From positions 59,832,927-59,896,926 of the forward strand of contig JAAONU010000001.1 of assembly GCA_012932295.1 (NCBI GenBank): a stretch of 64,000 nucleotides of DNA. The letters are read 5' to 3'. Shown one piece after another: positions 45,098-56,612 of this stretch. Below the pieces are notes generated by a model. The model searched no databases and was not told the DNA's origin. It saw nothing but the letters and a program-made list of their open reading frames with translations. Position 1 is the first letter of the stretch, and every line of letters starts with the position of its first letter. Origin of the DNA: Cyclina sinensis. Taxonomy: Eukaryota; Mollusca; Bivalvia; Venerida; Veneridae. The translations under genes and the position numbers were made by a program.

Positions 45098-48000
45098 TTA
45101 TCACATCTGAGTATATATATATATATAGAAACTACAGAAATAAGTTTGTTGGTCGTTCAGTTTGAACTGGAATCTGAAATGAGCAGACAGTTTTTTCCTC
45201 TCTTTTTTAACATTAGATTAAGCTAATAAACATTTGAATTTGCCCTTTGCTTTGTCGTTAAAAAAGTTTTAACATTTTAACCAGTAAACTAGGGTTCTCT
45301 ACTTAAACAATGACCAATGACATCAGAAACTTTTGTCATTGTACTTTAACTTTAAAAAAAAATACTTTTAAAATCGCCATAAAAGTATACTTATTTCTCT
45401 TTCAGGGCTTATAAATATTCGGTCACTTTTAAATACCGATGTTTTTTTTATTTAGCTTAATAAACTGCAGATAACCAGGAGATCCTTGCCGTCGATGTTT
45501 CCAAGGTCTCAACAAAAATTCTAACTATTTCAGTTTGCTCACAGAGCTAAGAGTCGTATTTAAGAATTCCCGAAATGGTGGGACTTTTTTAATCATGATA
45601 AATTTTAATTGTATTTGACAATTCATTCTTTGTGGTCATTTTCTACCACATCTTTGGTATGCAATGTAATTTGTTGCGATGCATATAACAGAAATATTTA
45701 CGAAAGTATAACCAAATAATAATGGCTTGGACGGAAGTACGACCACAACCAGTAGCTTTGGTATTAAGTATACATTTGTACTTAGATTATTGTACTGAAT
45801 GTTTCTATGTTATCGTTGGTAATATGTTTATAAAAATACGCAGATATCAAGAAGGAGATTAATATATTAATTTTAGTAAGTTTAAGTACATCTGCCACTT
45901 CCTACACATTTTCTCTCTAACGCGTACATCTATGCAATAAATAAATGACAAAAACTGTGCTTGTTACTATGTTCTTTCCCTTTATTTTACTTGACTGAGT
46001 ATCTGACTTATAATGAACATTGTATGTTGTCAATGTGTCTGGATTTTTTTTTCGTTTTTTTTTTTTTTACCCTGAAATGAATTTTGGAAAGGTTAAAATA
46101 AAAAAGCGATATTTATGTTTAAGTCTTTACTAAAATATTTTACGGAATGTAATACTAGAGTGATAAGTTTTCAGCAGCACATTACGGAATATGCCGAACA
46201 GCATAAATGAAAGATGACCTTATAGAAAGATAGATCATTTGCATAGGTTTGACCTTTTTTTCAACTCCAACGCTTTGAGGTCTCGTCTCATAGCATTCAA
46301 TACAGAGCAATTCTGAATGTTACCGTTTACAAAAAACCATGTAGGATTCCTTGTTGTTCCTTTCAGTCGTTTTCTCCTCTTTCAATGTCGTTTATCTCTG
46401 TTCAACTGGACATGTCGATTTTCGAGAGTTTCACTACAAGCAGAGTTACTTCCCCTAAAGTTCCTGTAATATAAAGGGAAGTAACCGCTGCGTGGAGTTT
46501 GGTTACTCTAAACTCGTTTTTTTGGTGAATCTATAGTAAAATTATTTAACTAACACTCAGATTTAACTCTTCCGTTTCATAACTAATACATTCACGTTTC
46601 AACGAGCATTTTACTGACTCTCCAGAGCGTGGTGTGATCTTCACAACAACATGTTTTTAGGCTTGTTACATTGTTTGCACGAAGTTTTCGAGCTTTTTTT
46701 TCATTAAAATTTTTGATGGAAGATATTTATATAAAACTGCGTATTTTTCTATTCGTTTTATGAATTTATTTTGATGTTGTTGGCCGAAAGGTTAGTACTT
46801 TTGCCAAAATTAATAGAATTTTTTTTTTTTAAAACCAGTGTCATGAAAAACACGAATGCCTCGTCAAGTTGTTTAACGACTTTTGAAAGAATAGACAACA
46901 GTAATGTTGAGGATAGCAATTTAATATCAGCAATACTGTCGGAAAGCGAGCGACATACTAGCTCGTTGTAGAGGACAAATGAGAGCCAAAACTGATAATT
47001 TAGTTGAAAAGGTACTTACAAAGAAGTGTTTTGAATAAACTAGATCCAGCTGATTGCAGGGGAAGTAACTGCAATGAAAGCTTGAAAATAATGACGTCAA
47101 ATTATTTCGTCATGACGTTAAGTAATAAAACGTCATTGCATAGCGACCGCCTTGCATTAGACATTTATCAACCTTTTCAAATCGACCAACGCTGAATTTT
47201 CGACATTAAAACCATCGAATAATTATGAGCAACAACAAAAAGGACAACAATAAGCACAGTAGCTACAAATCTGGTGGTACGTGCTTTTCTTGCTACGTAA
47301 AATTGTTTTTCCTGTATATTTGAAATGTTTAATATAGTTCCTACCATTTTCAAACCGACATTGAGCAAACTATCTTTGAAATGATCAGACTGCGTATTAT
47401 TTTGCCGCATTGAAGGTAAATTAATATTTAATCATTCAGTTCATTAATTAATTTGAAAAAAACTCCATTCATTATTTTCGTTCTTCCGTTTATTTCTTTA
47501 TTTATTTCAAACTAACTTGTTCAAACTTCTAGTCAATAATTTAATCTGTTAAATTTATTCTTTTATTCATTCATTTATTTTTATTTGAGATCGAATTTTA
47601 GTATCTTAAATAACAGACTCTATTTTTTTTTATTTTGTCTTTAAACAGGCGAATTTTTAAGTTGTTAATTTTTTTGTGAGTAGAAATCGTTTAGCTTAAG
47701 TTAATACGTTAATAGATTAAGACATTATTCTTAATAAAAAAAATAGGGATGGGAACGAATATTCGAATATTCTGAAATCGACCGAAAACTTCCAAAAATT
47801 TAATATTTGAATATGGTAAACCGAAAATTCGAATATTGATTTCAGTATTCGTTCCCATCCCAAATAAAAAATAATCAACCAATCTAAATTAGATGTTATC
47901 ATAGTTGGAAAAGTTATTTTTAAAAGACCGTTAATATCTGATTCTAAACATTTCATTGACAATAAATCAGAAAAACACGTGAGTCAAGTTCGCTATGAAA

Positions 48001-48190
48001 TCAGAAGTCGACATATTCAGTTCGACAATTGTTTTGTTAATGACATACTCAGTGCCGACGAGTCAGCTTTATGTTTGCTTAGGTATTCTGCTTTACATTT
48101 TAAAAAAATCAATAACAACGATAAGTGGTTGAAGAGAATCGACTTCTGTGGTCAAAGAAACCTTTACACGTTCATAAAATTTTATTACAG
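45098..48190. other. Intergenic stretch upstream of the unrecognised gene
   Basis: Mostly AT-rich. 'GTTACTTCCCCTAAAG' and its reverse complement lie close together at 46447-46490. An open stretch from about 46850 to 46971 (starting MKNTNASSSCLTTFERIDNS) and one at 47979-48242 are not connected by phase to the downstream exons, so they are not called as coding. The first exon(s) of the gene at 48.2 kb may be in here. Confidence 0.35.
47746..47861. mobile_element. 116 bp miniature inverted-repeat element
   Basis: Ends GGGATGGGAACGAATA and TATTCGTTCCCATCCC are exact inverted repeats. The interior has further inverted ATTCGAATATT and GAAATC words. The ends resemble those of hAT-type MITEs (inference). 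The AT-only flanks prevent an unambiguous 8 bp target duplication. Confidence 0.7.
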
Positions 48191-49808
48191 GGAGAGCATT
48201 TACAGTAAACAAGAAAGAGGACATAAAGACAGGATCTCATAACGACGAATATTGTTCAGTGCATTCGTGTTCCTCGACATGTATTAGCGACGTGGAATGG
48301 AGATCCACACAAGACATACTTGACCTTGAAATTATGTCAGAACAGATGATAGAAAAGAAGATATCTAGGATTTCTAGTACAATTGATGGTAATTCTGACT
48401 CTTTTCCACACATGGTCTCGCTATTTCTCAAGTCTCCATCCCAGCCTCGTTACACAGCTCATGACTGTTGCCACAAAAAGCAACTTAACACTCGAATGAC
48501 GACATAACTAAATTTTTACACGTCATTACCTTTAAATTATGCTGGCATACCAGGCTGTATAAGGATATACCAGAGTGTAGGTATTAAGCATAAAATAAAA
48601 TTTGACTTTCCGGTTTCTGTTTTGAATCGATTATTTTCCGAAGTCGAAGTATGCAAGTTTGAAGATTCAATGACCGAAAAGAAGGCGTGACATTCATGAT
48701 AGCATATGGAAACAGTGGTTTATTTGACGTGTAATAAAAACTATTGATCCTCGGCAAATGTCAATTGTTTCGAAACATATACAAGAATTCTCTCTACCAG
48801 AACTACAGTATCATTAAAATAAAATAAATAAATAATACATTATACAAATGTAATTATTCTGTGGTCTTTTTATGACGTTTAAAATGCCTTGTTCTTTGAA
48901 TAAAAAGTCGCAGCAAAATGCAATGTTTACATTGTTTGTTTATCAATCTTTATAGAAGAAGAGCTTAGACGATACACTGTACTTGCCGAAGCAGACTTTG
49001 GAGAGATTGAGAAGACGGATTTCTTACTTGAACAAGCCTACGACCTGTACTTTGCACGTAAGTATATTCAAATTCAGTTTCGAAAACCGAATATCGCGCT
49101 GAATCCCTACTTTACTTCAAATTAGCACAGGAAGATAATCATTTGATGTAACAGGAAAGAAAATTATATTTATAAGTAATCATAATTTTAATGATAGAAT
49201 TAAAATCAAATAAGTCATAACTGAGGTATTCACGCCGTTCAATTCGTCAATTTACTATTATGGGAGTGATTCAATTTACTATGAGGTATTCTACCAAACA
49301 GTTGTAGGGATATAAAGTTTAAGTGTAAATTCAAAAGCGATTGTTTATTTATTTTTTTTTTTCATTAAAAAGATGAAAATGACTGTTGTAAAATAGTCGC
49401 CGCATTTATAAGATGTTTTCTCTCACCACAGCTGGACTTGATGAGGCTCCACGTGTCAAACGTAAGACGGAAGCCATGATTGCACGCCTTGAGCGCAAGC
49501 CGCATTTTTACTGTCCATACGAACGTGAAGAAACCACTGAGGTCCATGTCAGCAGGTGGCTTAACAAGTACACATGTAACCCACAGGAAGAGCTCCTTGG
49601 ATTCACATCCAAAGATCCATTTGAGCCAAAAAGATACATTGCCGCTACAGAGCCTAGAGCTTGCACGAGTGACACTAACATGGTCCTTGGAAAGAGAAAG
49701 AGAGCTAGAGATGACGAATGGGGTGTAGAGGTCAGCAAGTGCAGTTCAGAATTAAGACTGGTGCGTGACATCTTCTACAGACCAAAGAAAGCTAGAAGAT
49801 CCCGGTGA
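48191..49808 (+). CDS. Unrecognised protein, three 3' exons, basic C-terminus
   Basis: Exons 48191-48388, 48956-49057 and 49432-49808 join in consistent phase with GT-AG borders (donors GTAATT and GTAAGT; acceptors TTACAG, TTATAG and CCACAG). The reading is RAFTVNKKEDIKTGSHNDEY, a cysteine-bearing stretch, then ILDLEIMSEQMIEKKIS (probable helix). Exon 2 is acidic, with AEADFGEIEKTDFLLEQAYD. Exon 3 has KRKTEAMIARLERKPHFYC, HVSRWLNKYTCNPQEELLGF and two basic clusters, GKRKRARDD and RPKKARRSR, before TGA. The basic clusters look like nuclear localisation signals (inference). No domain is recognised. The 5' exon(s) with the start codon were not found; exon 1 here needs one preceding base. An AATAAA follows at 50002. 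Confidence 0.65.
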
Positions 49809-50001
49809 ATGTGATTTGCACTTTTTGGCATTATTTTTTACAAATCATAAGCAAAAAGGAAATTTGAATATACATGTCACTAGAAATCAGCTCTTGCCTT
49901 TATTATTATTTTTTTCCTCCAATATTTAAGTCTCGCAAAATTAATGCGTGGTTGCCTGATCGACTACGGTACGAAGCTGACTCTCATCAAACCAAAAGGC
50001 C

Positions 50002-50007
50002 AATAAA
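50002..50007 (+). promoter_or_regulatory. Candidate polyadenylation signal AATAAA
   Basis: AATAAA about 195 bases past the stop of the 48.2-49.8 kb gene, a plausible 3' UTR length. Other nearby matches in this AT-rich sequence cannot be excluded. Confidence 0.4.
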
Positions 50008-50944
50008 TTACTCTTTCGTCCGACACCATTTTCCGTCAATCTAATACTTACAGCTCGTATTCTGCGCCATGTGTGTTTTGTCTATTTTAAAACAGACTAT
50101 TCCAGTCCTTGAGAACTTTTAATTTATTTTGATAAAGTATAAATGTTATAAAGCCAGAAGGTAACGACGGTCATGGGGTAATGGCATTTTGAAATACAAA
50201 AATCATGAGTAAGATATATAAACATAATTACTCTAAATAAATGGTTTGTCGTGAATAGGATAAGCATAGCATAATTACTAGTACTCTGAATACAAAACGC
50301 ATAGCAATGGACACTAATGCAGATATAAATGTGAAATTTGAAAAGTTAAATCGTTCTGCATGGGATTCAATTATTTATAAATCTTAATTTTTCGTATCTG
50401 AATGTCTGAACTCCTTTGATTGACATCGAATGGAACGGTTTATGTTTACAAACACAGTGTTAACAAATTCGAACTGTAGTCAACTTATATGGGATTCGGA
50501 ACACCTCGGGCGACTTCAATAAGTATACGAAGTTGTCGGAAAAGGCCGAGTTGTTACGATTGCTTATATGGCGCAATCCTAAAAAATATGGATTTCACTT
50601 CGACGACTGATCACATGATCAACGACACAAACAGTCTTACTTTGCCGATTCGACGGGTAGAGCTGCGGTCGCAGAATGTATATTTAAGAAACTGGATTGA
50701 CGCGCTTTAATTTTGCACTTCTTGGCATAGCCTATTAGTTATACCTGGCCATATCGTTTTGTTTGGCCACCTAAATTTTTATTACAACAAAAGAAAACGG
50801 ACATGAAAGGCTGGAAATTTTATCGCGATCAACTTTTCAAAGCATACTGAAATAAGTATTAATTCCCGCCAAACACCTTAAATTTATAAATGTTTAAACA
50901 CAAATTCCGACGTATTTTCCGATTGACTGTAGGCTAATATGTAA

Positions 50945-51850
50945 ATGCAAACTAGACATGTAAAGTTCATAGCTGCTAAGATAAACCCTGCGAATGAAAA
51001 TCATTATCTGTCTTGTGTAACTCAGAATACACAGGAAAAAGAAACCTGTCCTCTTTCCCTAAACCCTGCACACTACTATTCTGAAAACCACAGAAAATGC
51101 AAAATACTTAGAGTTACAATAAGTAGTAACCTGAACTGGTAATCCCACATAAACAACATCACAAACAAAGCAAAAAACAGCTTAAGATTCATCAGACGAA
51201 ATGTCAAAACACAAAACAAACGTCTCAAAGAAGCAGCATACAAAACATATATACGACCCGAAGTTGAATACTGCTCAACCGTATGGCACCCATGGCGCAG
51301 AAATACTTCACTCACAGTATAGAAATGGTCCAAAGGTCAACCGCAAGGTATGTTCACAATGATTACCACTATACAAGCAGTGTAACAAACACGATTAAGG
51401 AATTAAAGTGGTCAACACTCCAGCAAAGGTGAAACCAAGCTAACCTGGTCATGCTATACAAAATGAAAAATTAACAGGTCAATGTCGATCACGATCCCCT
51501 TATTGACAAAAGAAACAACAAATTCCTCATCCCGGAGTCAAAGACACAACATCAAATAAACTCATTATTCCCAAGGACTATACGACTCTGGAACGAATTA
51601 CCGACCGAGATTAAGGCTACCCCAACTGTACCAGCTTTTATCGGTGGATTGAACAAGTTTTATGGATTTTAAATGTTTACAATAAATGTTTAAAAGATCT
51701 TTAGCAACAATTTTATTTACTTTGTTTTTATATTTGACAATTTTAATGTTCCTGACACGAGCCTGCCTAGTATAGTTAGTGTTTTTGGTAGTAATAAGTT
51801 GAAGTTGAAATAAAAAAAATAATGCAGTAATAAGTTGAAGTTGAAATAAC
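50945..51850 (+). pseudogene. Degraded LINE 3' end with tail repeats
   Basis: Recognisable non-LTR pieces: KILRVTISSNLNW, SHINNITNKAKNSLRFIRRN, KEAAYKTYIRPEVEYCSTVW and, further on, FPRTIRLWNELPTEIK. In-frame stops and frame changes lie between them. The 3' end near 51800-51850 carries two copies of GTAATAAGTTGAAGTTGAAA separated by about 15 bases, a tail style typical of such elements. A different family from the LINE at 21.4 kb, judging by tail and sequence. Confidence 0.8.
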
Positions 51851-52744
51851 TTGTTTTTTTTTCTTTCTGAAATTCATGCAGATGAACTTGAAATTCTGAA
51901 AAGAAGTTTTAAAAAGTTGCAATTTTCAGTGCCTGATTACATAGGTACACTTGTGTGGTTGTGACCATCTATTTTCTTTTTGGCCGAAAATGATTCAGTT
52001 TCAAAAGTTTCAGCAAAGTCTAGCAGGACAACATTTTAACTAAGTATCAAAAACCAAAACAAAACAAAAAAAACTTCGAATATCCATTCCGTTTCTTTCA
52101 CTCCTTTACGCTCCAAAGCTGAGTCATCTGGGCGCGCACCGATGAAAAAGAAAATTGACCAATCGATTGCCAGAAGTCATTGCCTCGTTTTGGAAGTAAA
52201 CATGGAAGTTATGTGAGAGTATTATTCAGTTTGTAAGTACTTTTAAGTATGTATTTCCGTTGTCAGTGCAAAACAGAATACAAACTTTAAGCCATTCACT
52301 TAAGTGTTAATTATTCTAATGAAATCAAGTGGTAAAACGTGGAAACGTCGGCTTCTTAGCGGGTTTCAAGCAAAAAATGACAGATACACTTGTTGATTTG
52401 TTTTGGTATGCATAATGCAGGTGGAATTTAATCATCGTGGTCATTTTGATGCCATGATAAAATATCTTAATTACTTTTTTATATTCTTTTAATTCAAATT
52501 TTATTAAAACTTCAGTGAAATTGGATTTCCATTCCAGTCTGTTACTAATAGCTGCAACCGTTTGAAGTTCATTAGGACCATGTGAAATTTGCACTTTGCA
52601 GTTGCTTAGTGAATCTTAAGGTCTAAGGTAGTATTGTACTTATTAAGTGTAGTCCCTGGTCAGTGTTATGCACATCAAAAGACCAGCATATTGGAGAACT
52701 GTAGCAACAAGATTTTTATCCCTACTGTAGGGTAATCAACTTAG
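51851..52744. other. Gene-free stretch with a slightly GC-richer patch at 52100-52220
   Basis: No exon assigned. The patch at 52100-52220 contains TGAGTCATC and GGGCGCGCACC and is followed by a TTTGTAAGTAC donor-like site at about 52229. It could be a 5' non-coding exon/promoter of the RAPGEF-like gene downstream, but nothing proves it. Confidence 0.3.
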
Positions 52745-53129
52745 CCCTATACCAGCTCTGCACGGGTCAACTCGGCCCACTTTAAAAAAAAAACATATTA
52801 AACGTATTAACTTTTTCTGATTACTTGCATGCATGAGTTGTTATTCTGTTTTCCTCAATATATAGCAAAGAAATAAAAAGCTTTTATTAACATGCAATAT
52901 ATTTTGCAATGTCACAAGGATGGCTTGTAATAAGTTTTTATTACCCAAATCATTGAAAACTCTTTCATAACCAAAAATGTAATAATAATTTAAGAAATCA
53001 TCTTTCCACGTTTGTGAATAAGTCCATTTATTAATTATGTGGTTCCAACAATAAAGAGTGATAAAACAAACTAATATATTAATAAATTGAAAAGTGGGCC
53101 GAGTTGACCCGTGCTGAGTTGGAATAGGG
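52745..53129. mobile_element. Inverted-repeat element, arms about 39 bp
   Basis: 52745-52783 and 53091-53129 are imperfect inverted repeats (shared words GGGTCAACTCGGCCCACTTT and its complement). The interior is AT-rich without coding potential. Right of the arm, 'GGCCGAGCTGA' occurs twice more. MITE-like; the target duplication was not resolved. Confidence 0.65.
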
Positions 53130-54679
53130 CCGAGCTGACTTGGGGGCCGAGCTGACCCTGATTCTACTGAATTGGGGTTGTTGGGTGGAATGTTGAGCCC
53201 CTAACCTTTGGCTTTGATGGTTTGACCCATTTTATAGACTGTAATGCCTAATTTTGACTGTCATTTTCATGTATAGAAAATGTAGCGGCAACACTGCCAA
53301 TGGTTTTGATAGAGTTTTTCTGTTAAGATATGCATTATTCTTTGATTTCCAGCCAACATCGAAAGAACATATTAATTACTATTCTTATTAAAAAAAACTT
53401 CATTAGTTCATGTCACCCTAAATCCTGGATATGCTTTGCACTAAATACTAAATCAATGACAGTTCTAGCGATTTGTTTCACATTTGCACTCATAAACACT
53501 CGGCAGCAAAATGTCTTGACGTCACCATAATATTATCATATCGTGAAAACTGGTAGGAAAATCACAGTTTCACTGTATCTGATCAGTTTGGATGGAGTTC
53601 TCTTATACGAAATGGAATTTCTTTTTTCTTTTTTTCATGTGCAGTTTTGATTTGATAGTATTTGTGTATTATTTATTGCTTATTTTAATGAGTTCACAGC
53701 TTTTGATGTGTTTAATTAAGAGTTAATTATAGCATGCTTGTACAGATCATCGGTCATTAGACCAACACATTATATGGTGTATTTTTAATCAGTTGAAAAA
53801 CATTGTAACGAATAAGAATATAAGGCATCCTAAAAGATGAAGATAAAAAGAGTAAGTAAATATGAAATTTCACTAGAAAATAAAAAATTCAGTCAACTGA
53901 ATGCATAATAAAATTGCGGAGAATTGGTTTAATGCAGTTTCAGGGTAAATACCGTCAGTCATCAGACAAATTTCGTCTCCGCGACGCCTCCCTGATTTAG
54001 GGAGTTTCTCCGCGATTTTCCTCCTTAAGTCCACAGAGTTAAAGAGAAAAATGTACATATAGCGGGAGCTGTACTGTATCTTACTGTAATGTATTCCTTT
54101 CATTGTAGCGTTAACATTACTATTAGATTACTTTGATTGAACTTTTTAATAATAATTGTTTTGATGATAACATGCATGACAGGAAATAAAATATCTTGAC
54201 TGCAATTATGAATTATTACCCCTGTTCATGCTAAAATAAGGGATTTCAAAGTTGCTTCAGCAGGGCATTCCCCAGACCGATTTAGCGCCCCGGCAGCGGG
54301 ACACTTGACTTTCATGATCCAAGTTACCGGGGTGCTTGAATTTCGGCTTGCGCGTTGATTTTAGAGACAGGGCGCTTGAATTTTTAGAGCAGCAGACGAC
54401 TACTTAACACTGAATTGTTACTTTATATACACAGCAGCCGTCATATTGACATTGATCCTGTGTTATGGCAGGATGTATGGATAAACATGTGACTGCTAAT
54501 AATGGGCTATATTTTGAAGAAGTAATTAAAAGAAATTAATGTGTTTTATGATCACATGGCATTAATTGCTCTTGATTGAAAATCGGTTGTTTGAGCTACG
54601 ACAATTAAGGAGTTGGGCTAATTCATTTGTGAGAGGTGCTAAATATGATGTGATTAAGTTAAATTTGTTTTGTATTACA

Positions 54680-55330
54680 GGGCTCTACAAATTACTTAGT
54701 CCGACGCTGGGGACAATTTTTCTCAGACAACTGACTGTGAACAAAATTTTTGGCATGGACAGCTCTCATTTTGACAGTCAGAATGATAGGTCAACTGTCC
54801 AAAAACACAACCCACTCTAATAAACAGTATGATGCAGTCGATTTCTAACCATGTTGTAATTAATTCTGACATTCCAAAAGCACCATCTAAGTAAAAATTT
54901 CTCAGGTAGTCCATTTGTCACCTGTTTTCGCGACCCAGTCGTATTTTTACTTTTTATTTAGAGAAAACTGCGTCTTGGAGACACAGCAATCTTACAAAAT
55001 TTAATTTTTTGATTAAAAAGAATGGTCAAGATTTGATAATTTGTACCAGTTATTTTCCTTTGTCATTGAGAAAGTTTCTTTTTCTCTTAAAAATTGCTGT
55101 CATTCATTGCCTTCAAAAGATGTACTCAGTTCAACTTCAACTTATTACTGCCAAAAGTCAATACTTCTAAATACATGTATCTGTATATTTTTTGTTTCTT
55201 TTTTTTAAATATGATGATAGAAAAAAAACTATTCATTTATAATGCTCACTAAAACACTGATTTTGGGACAGCTCTGTTTTGCCATGGTCAGTTGTCCCAA
55301 ACTCATACTCAGAAAAATTTGTAGAGCTTT
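54680..55330. repeat. Possible inverted-repeat element of about 650 bp
   Basis: GGCTCTACAAATTACTTAG at the left and AAAATTTGTAGAGC at the right are inverted. Inward, 'GGGGACAATTTTTCTCAGACAACTGACTGTG' has a weak inverted partner containing 'GTCAGTTGTCCC'. Similarity is patchy, so the call is tentative. Confidence 0.4.
55130..55152 (-). repeat. Stranded copy of the LINE tail sequence
   Basis: On the minus strand this reads GGCAGTAATAAGTTGAAGTTGAA, matching the tail repeats at 51.8 kb. No LINE body was recognised next to it. Confidence 0.55.
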
Positions 55331-56178
55331 TAATTATATAATTATGCACCTATGTATGAAATATACACTTATATATTAAAGATGCTGAAAGATATTAAAA
55401 ATATTTTAATACTGAGCACCTTTTGTTTGTTTAAACTCCAATTAAACATACCCCAAAATGATTCATTTCATTGTAAGGATTAAAAAAAAATTCAACATGC
55501 AGTAGGGGGAATACCCCCTCCTGCACCCACCCCCTCAGAGTTGTGCTTGGAAAATTCTCTGGGAAAGGCCCTGCTTCAGAAATCTAAAGGGTTTAAGTAT
55601 CATTGAAAGCAGCCATACAAGGCCAATGGGTATAATCATAAAACATCTATACCTCAGTAAGCTATCTCCTTTCTGAACTAAGAAACATCTTGTAATCATT
55701 CATAATTCATAAAAAACATTCAAAATTATAAGTGTACTTTTTAAGTTATGAGTGATTGATCAGATATTGTAAAAACTGCAGTATGTTCCATTCAGTTTTG
55801 TGAAGTATGAACAAGACAGTCAGTGTTGTCCTTCACCTTCCCCAAACTAAGTGTGGTATATTTAACAAAACTTTAATGCTCCCTAATTGCTAAAGTTGAT
55901 GTTCATACTTGTATGTTAAGTAAACTGTGCTAGACACATGATTTGGCTTCGACATTCCTAAAATTGAACAATGATATACCTGGAACATTTAAAATACTTT
56001 AGCCTGACTTTTGTCACTTACATCATAGTTAAGTATATGGGTTGCTTAGGTATACTTAAAAATTGAACATGTTTTATTGATTGATAGCCATGGAATGTAG
56101 TTACACTTGAACACCTGACAATCATCTATGGAACATCTAAACTGTCTTGACATTTTTAATTTGTTTGTGTATTCATTT
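55331..56178. other. Gene-free stretch
   Basis: AT-rich. A short 'GGGGGAATACCCCCTCCTGCACCC' patch lies near 55505, with no recognised function. No exon seen. Confidence 0.35.
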
Positions 56179-56612
56179 GAGTTTGTGCTGTCCATTTACT
56201 AGTTTGTGCTGTGCATTTTTCTATTTGTTTGGTCCTATTAACAGTTAATGCTATGATTGTATTTTCCATTGAACATGATGCAAACACTAATAATTGTTAT
56301 GTAGATAAAAAAGTTTGCTATTGGCTGTTTACTAGTTTGTGCTGTACACAAACTAGTATTTAGATGGCACAAACTAGATTATCGACAGTACAAACTGTTT
56401 ATCTACAGGAAAAATACAGTTTGCACCGAATATAAAGCAAAATGCACATGACAGACTAGTACTCAGGACAGAAAAAAATTGAAAACTGCAAATAACTATT
56501 GTATCTACATAACAAATTAAGGTTTGCACCAAATGTAAACAGAAAATGCATAGGATAAACTATTGATATGACAAAATGAAGCACAAACTAGTAAATTGGA
56601 CAGAACAAACTC
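56179..56612. mobile_element. 434 bp foldback element built on 'ACTAGTTTGTGCTGT'
   Basis: The left end GAGTTTGTGCTGTCCATTTA is mirrored by the right end GGACAGAACAAACTC. Internal copies of ACTAGTTTGTGCTGT on both strands meet at a palindromic centre near 56338-56352. A second inverted pair (ATTGTTATGTAGATA / TATCTACATAACAAATT) sits symmetrically. No coding potential. Confidence 0.75.

Noticed and set aside
46771..48242. Frames at 46771-46971 and 47979-48242 as 5' exons of the unrecognised gene
   Set aside because: No donor site gives the one-base overhang that the exon at 48191 needs; kept as unassigned.
50489..50710. A 73-codon + frame with several cysteines
   Set aside because: No family resemblance, no neighbouring exon in phase; within the range expected by chance.
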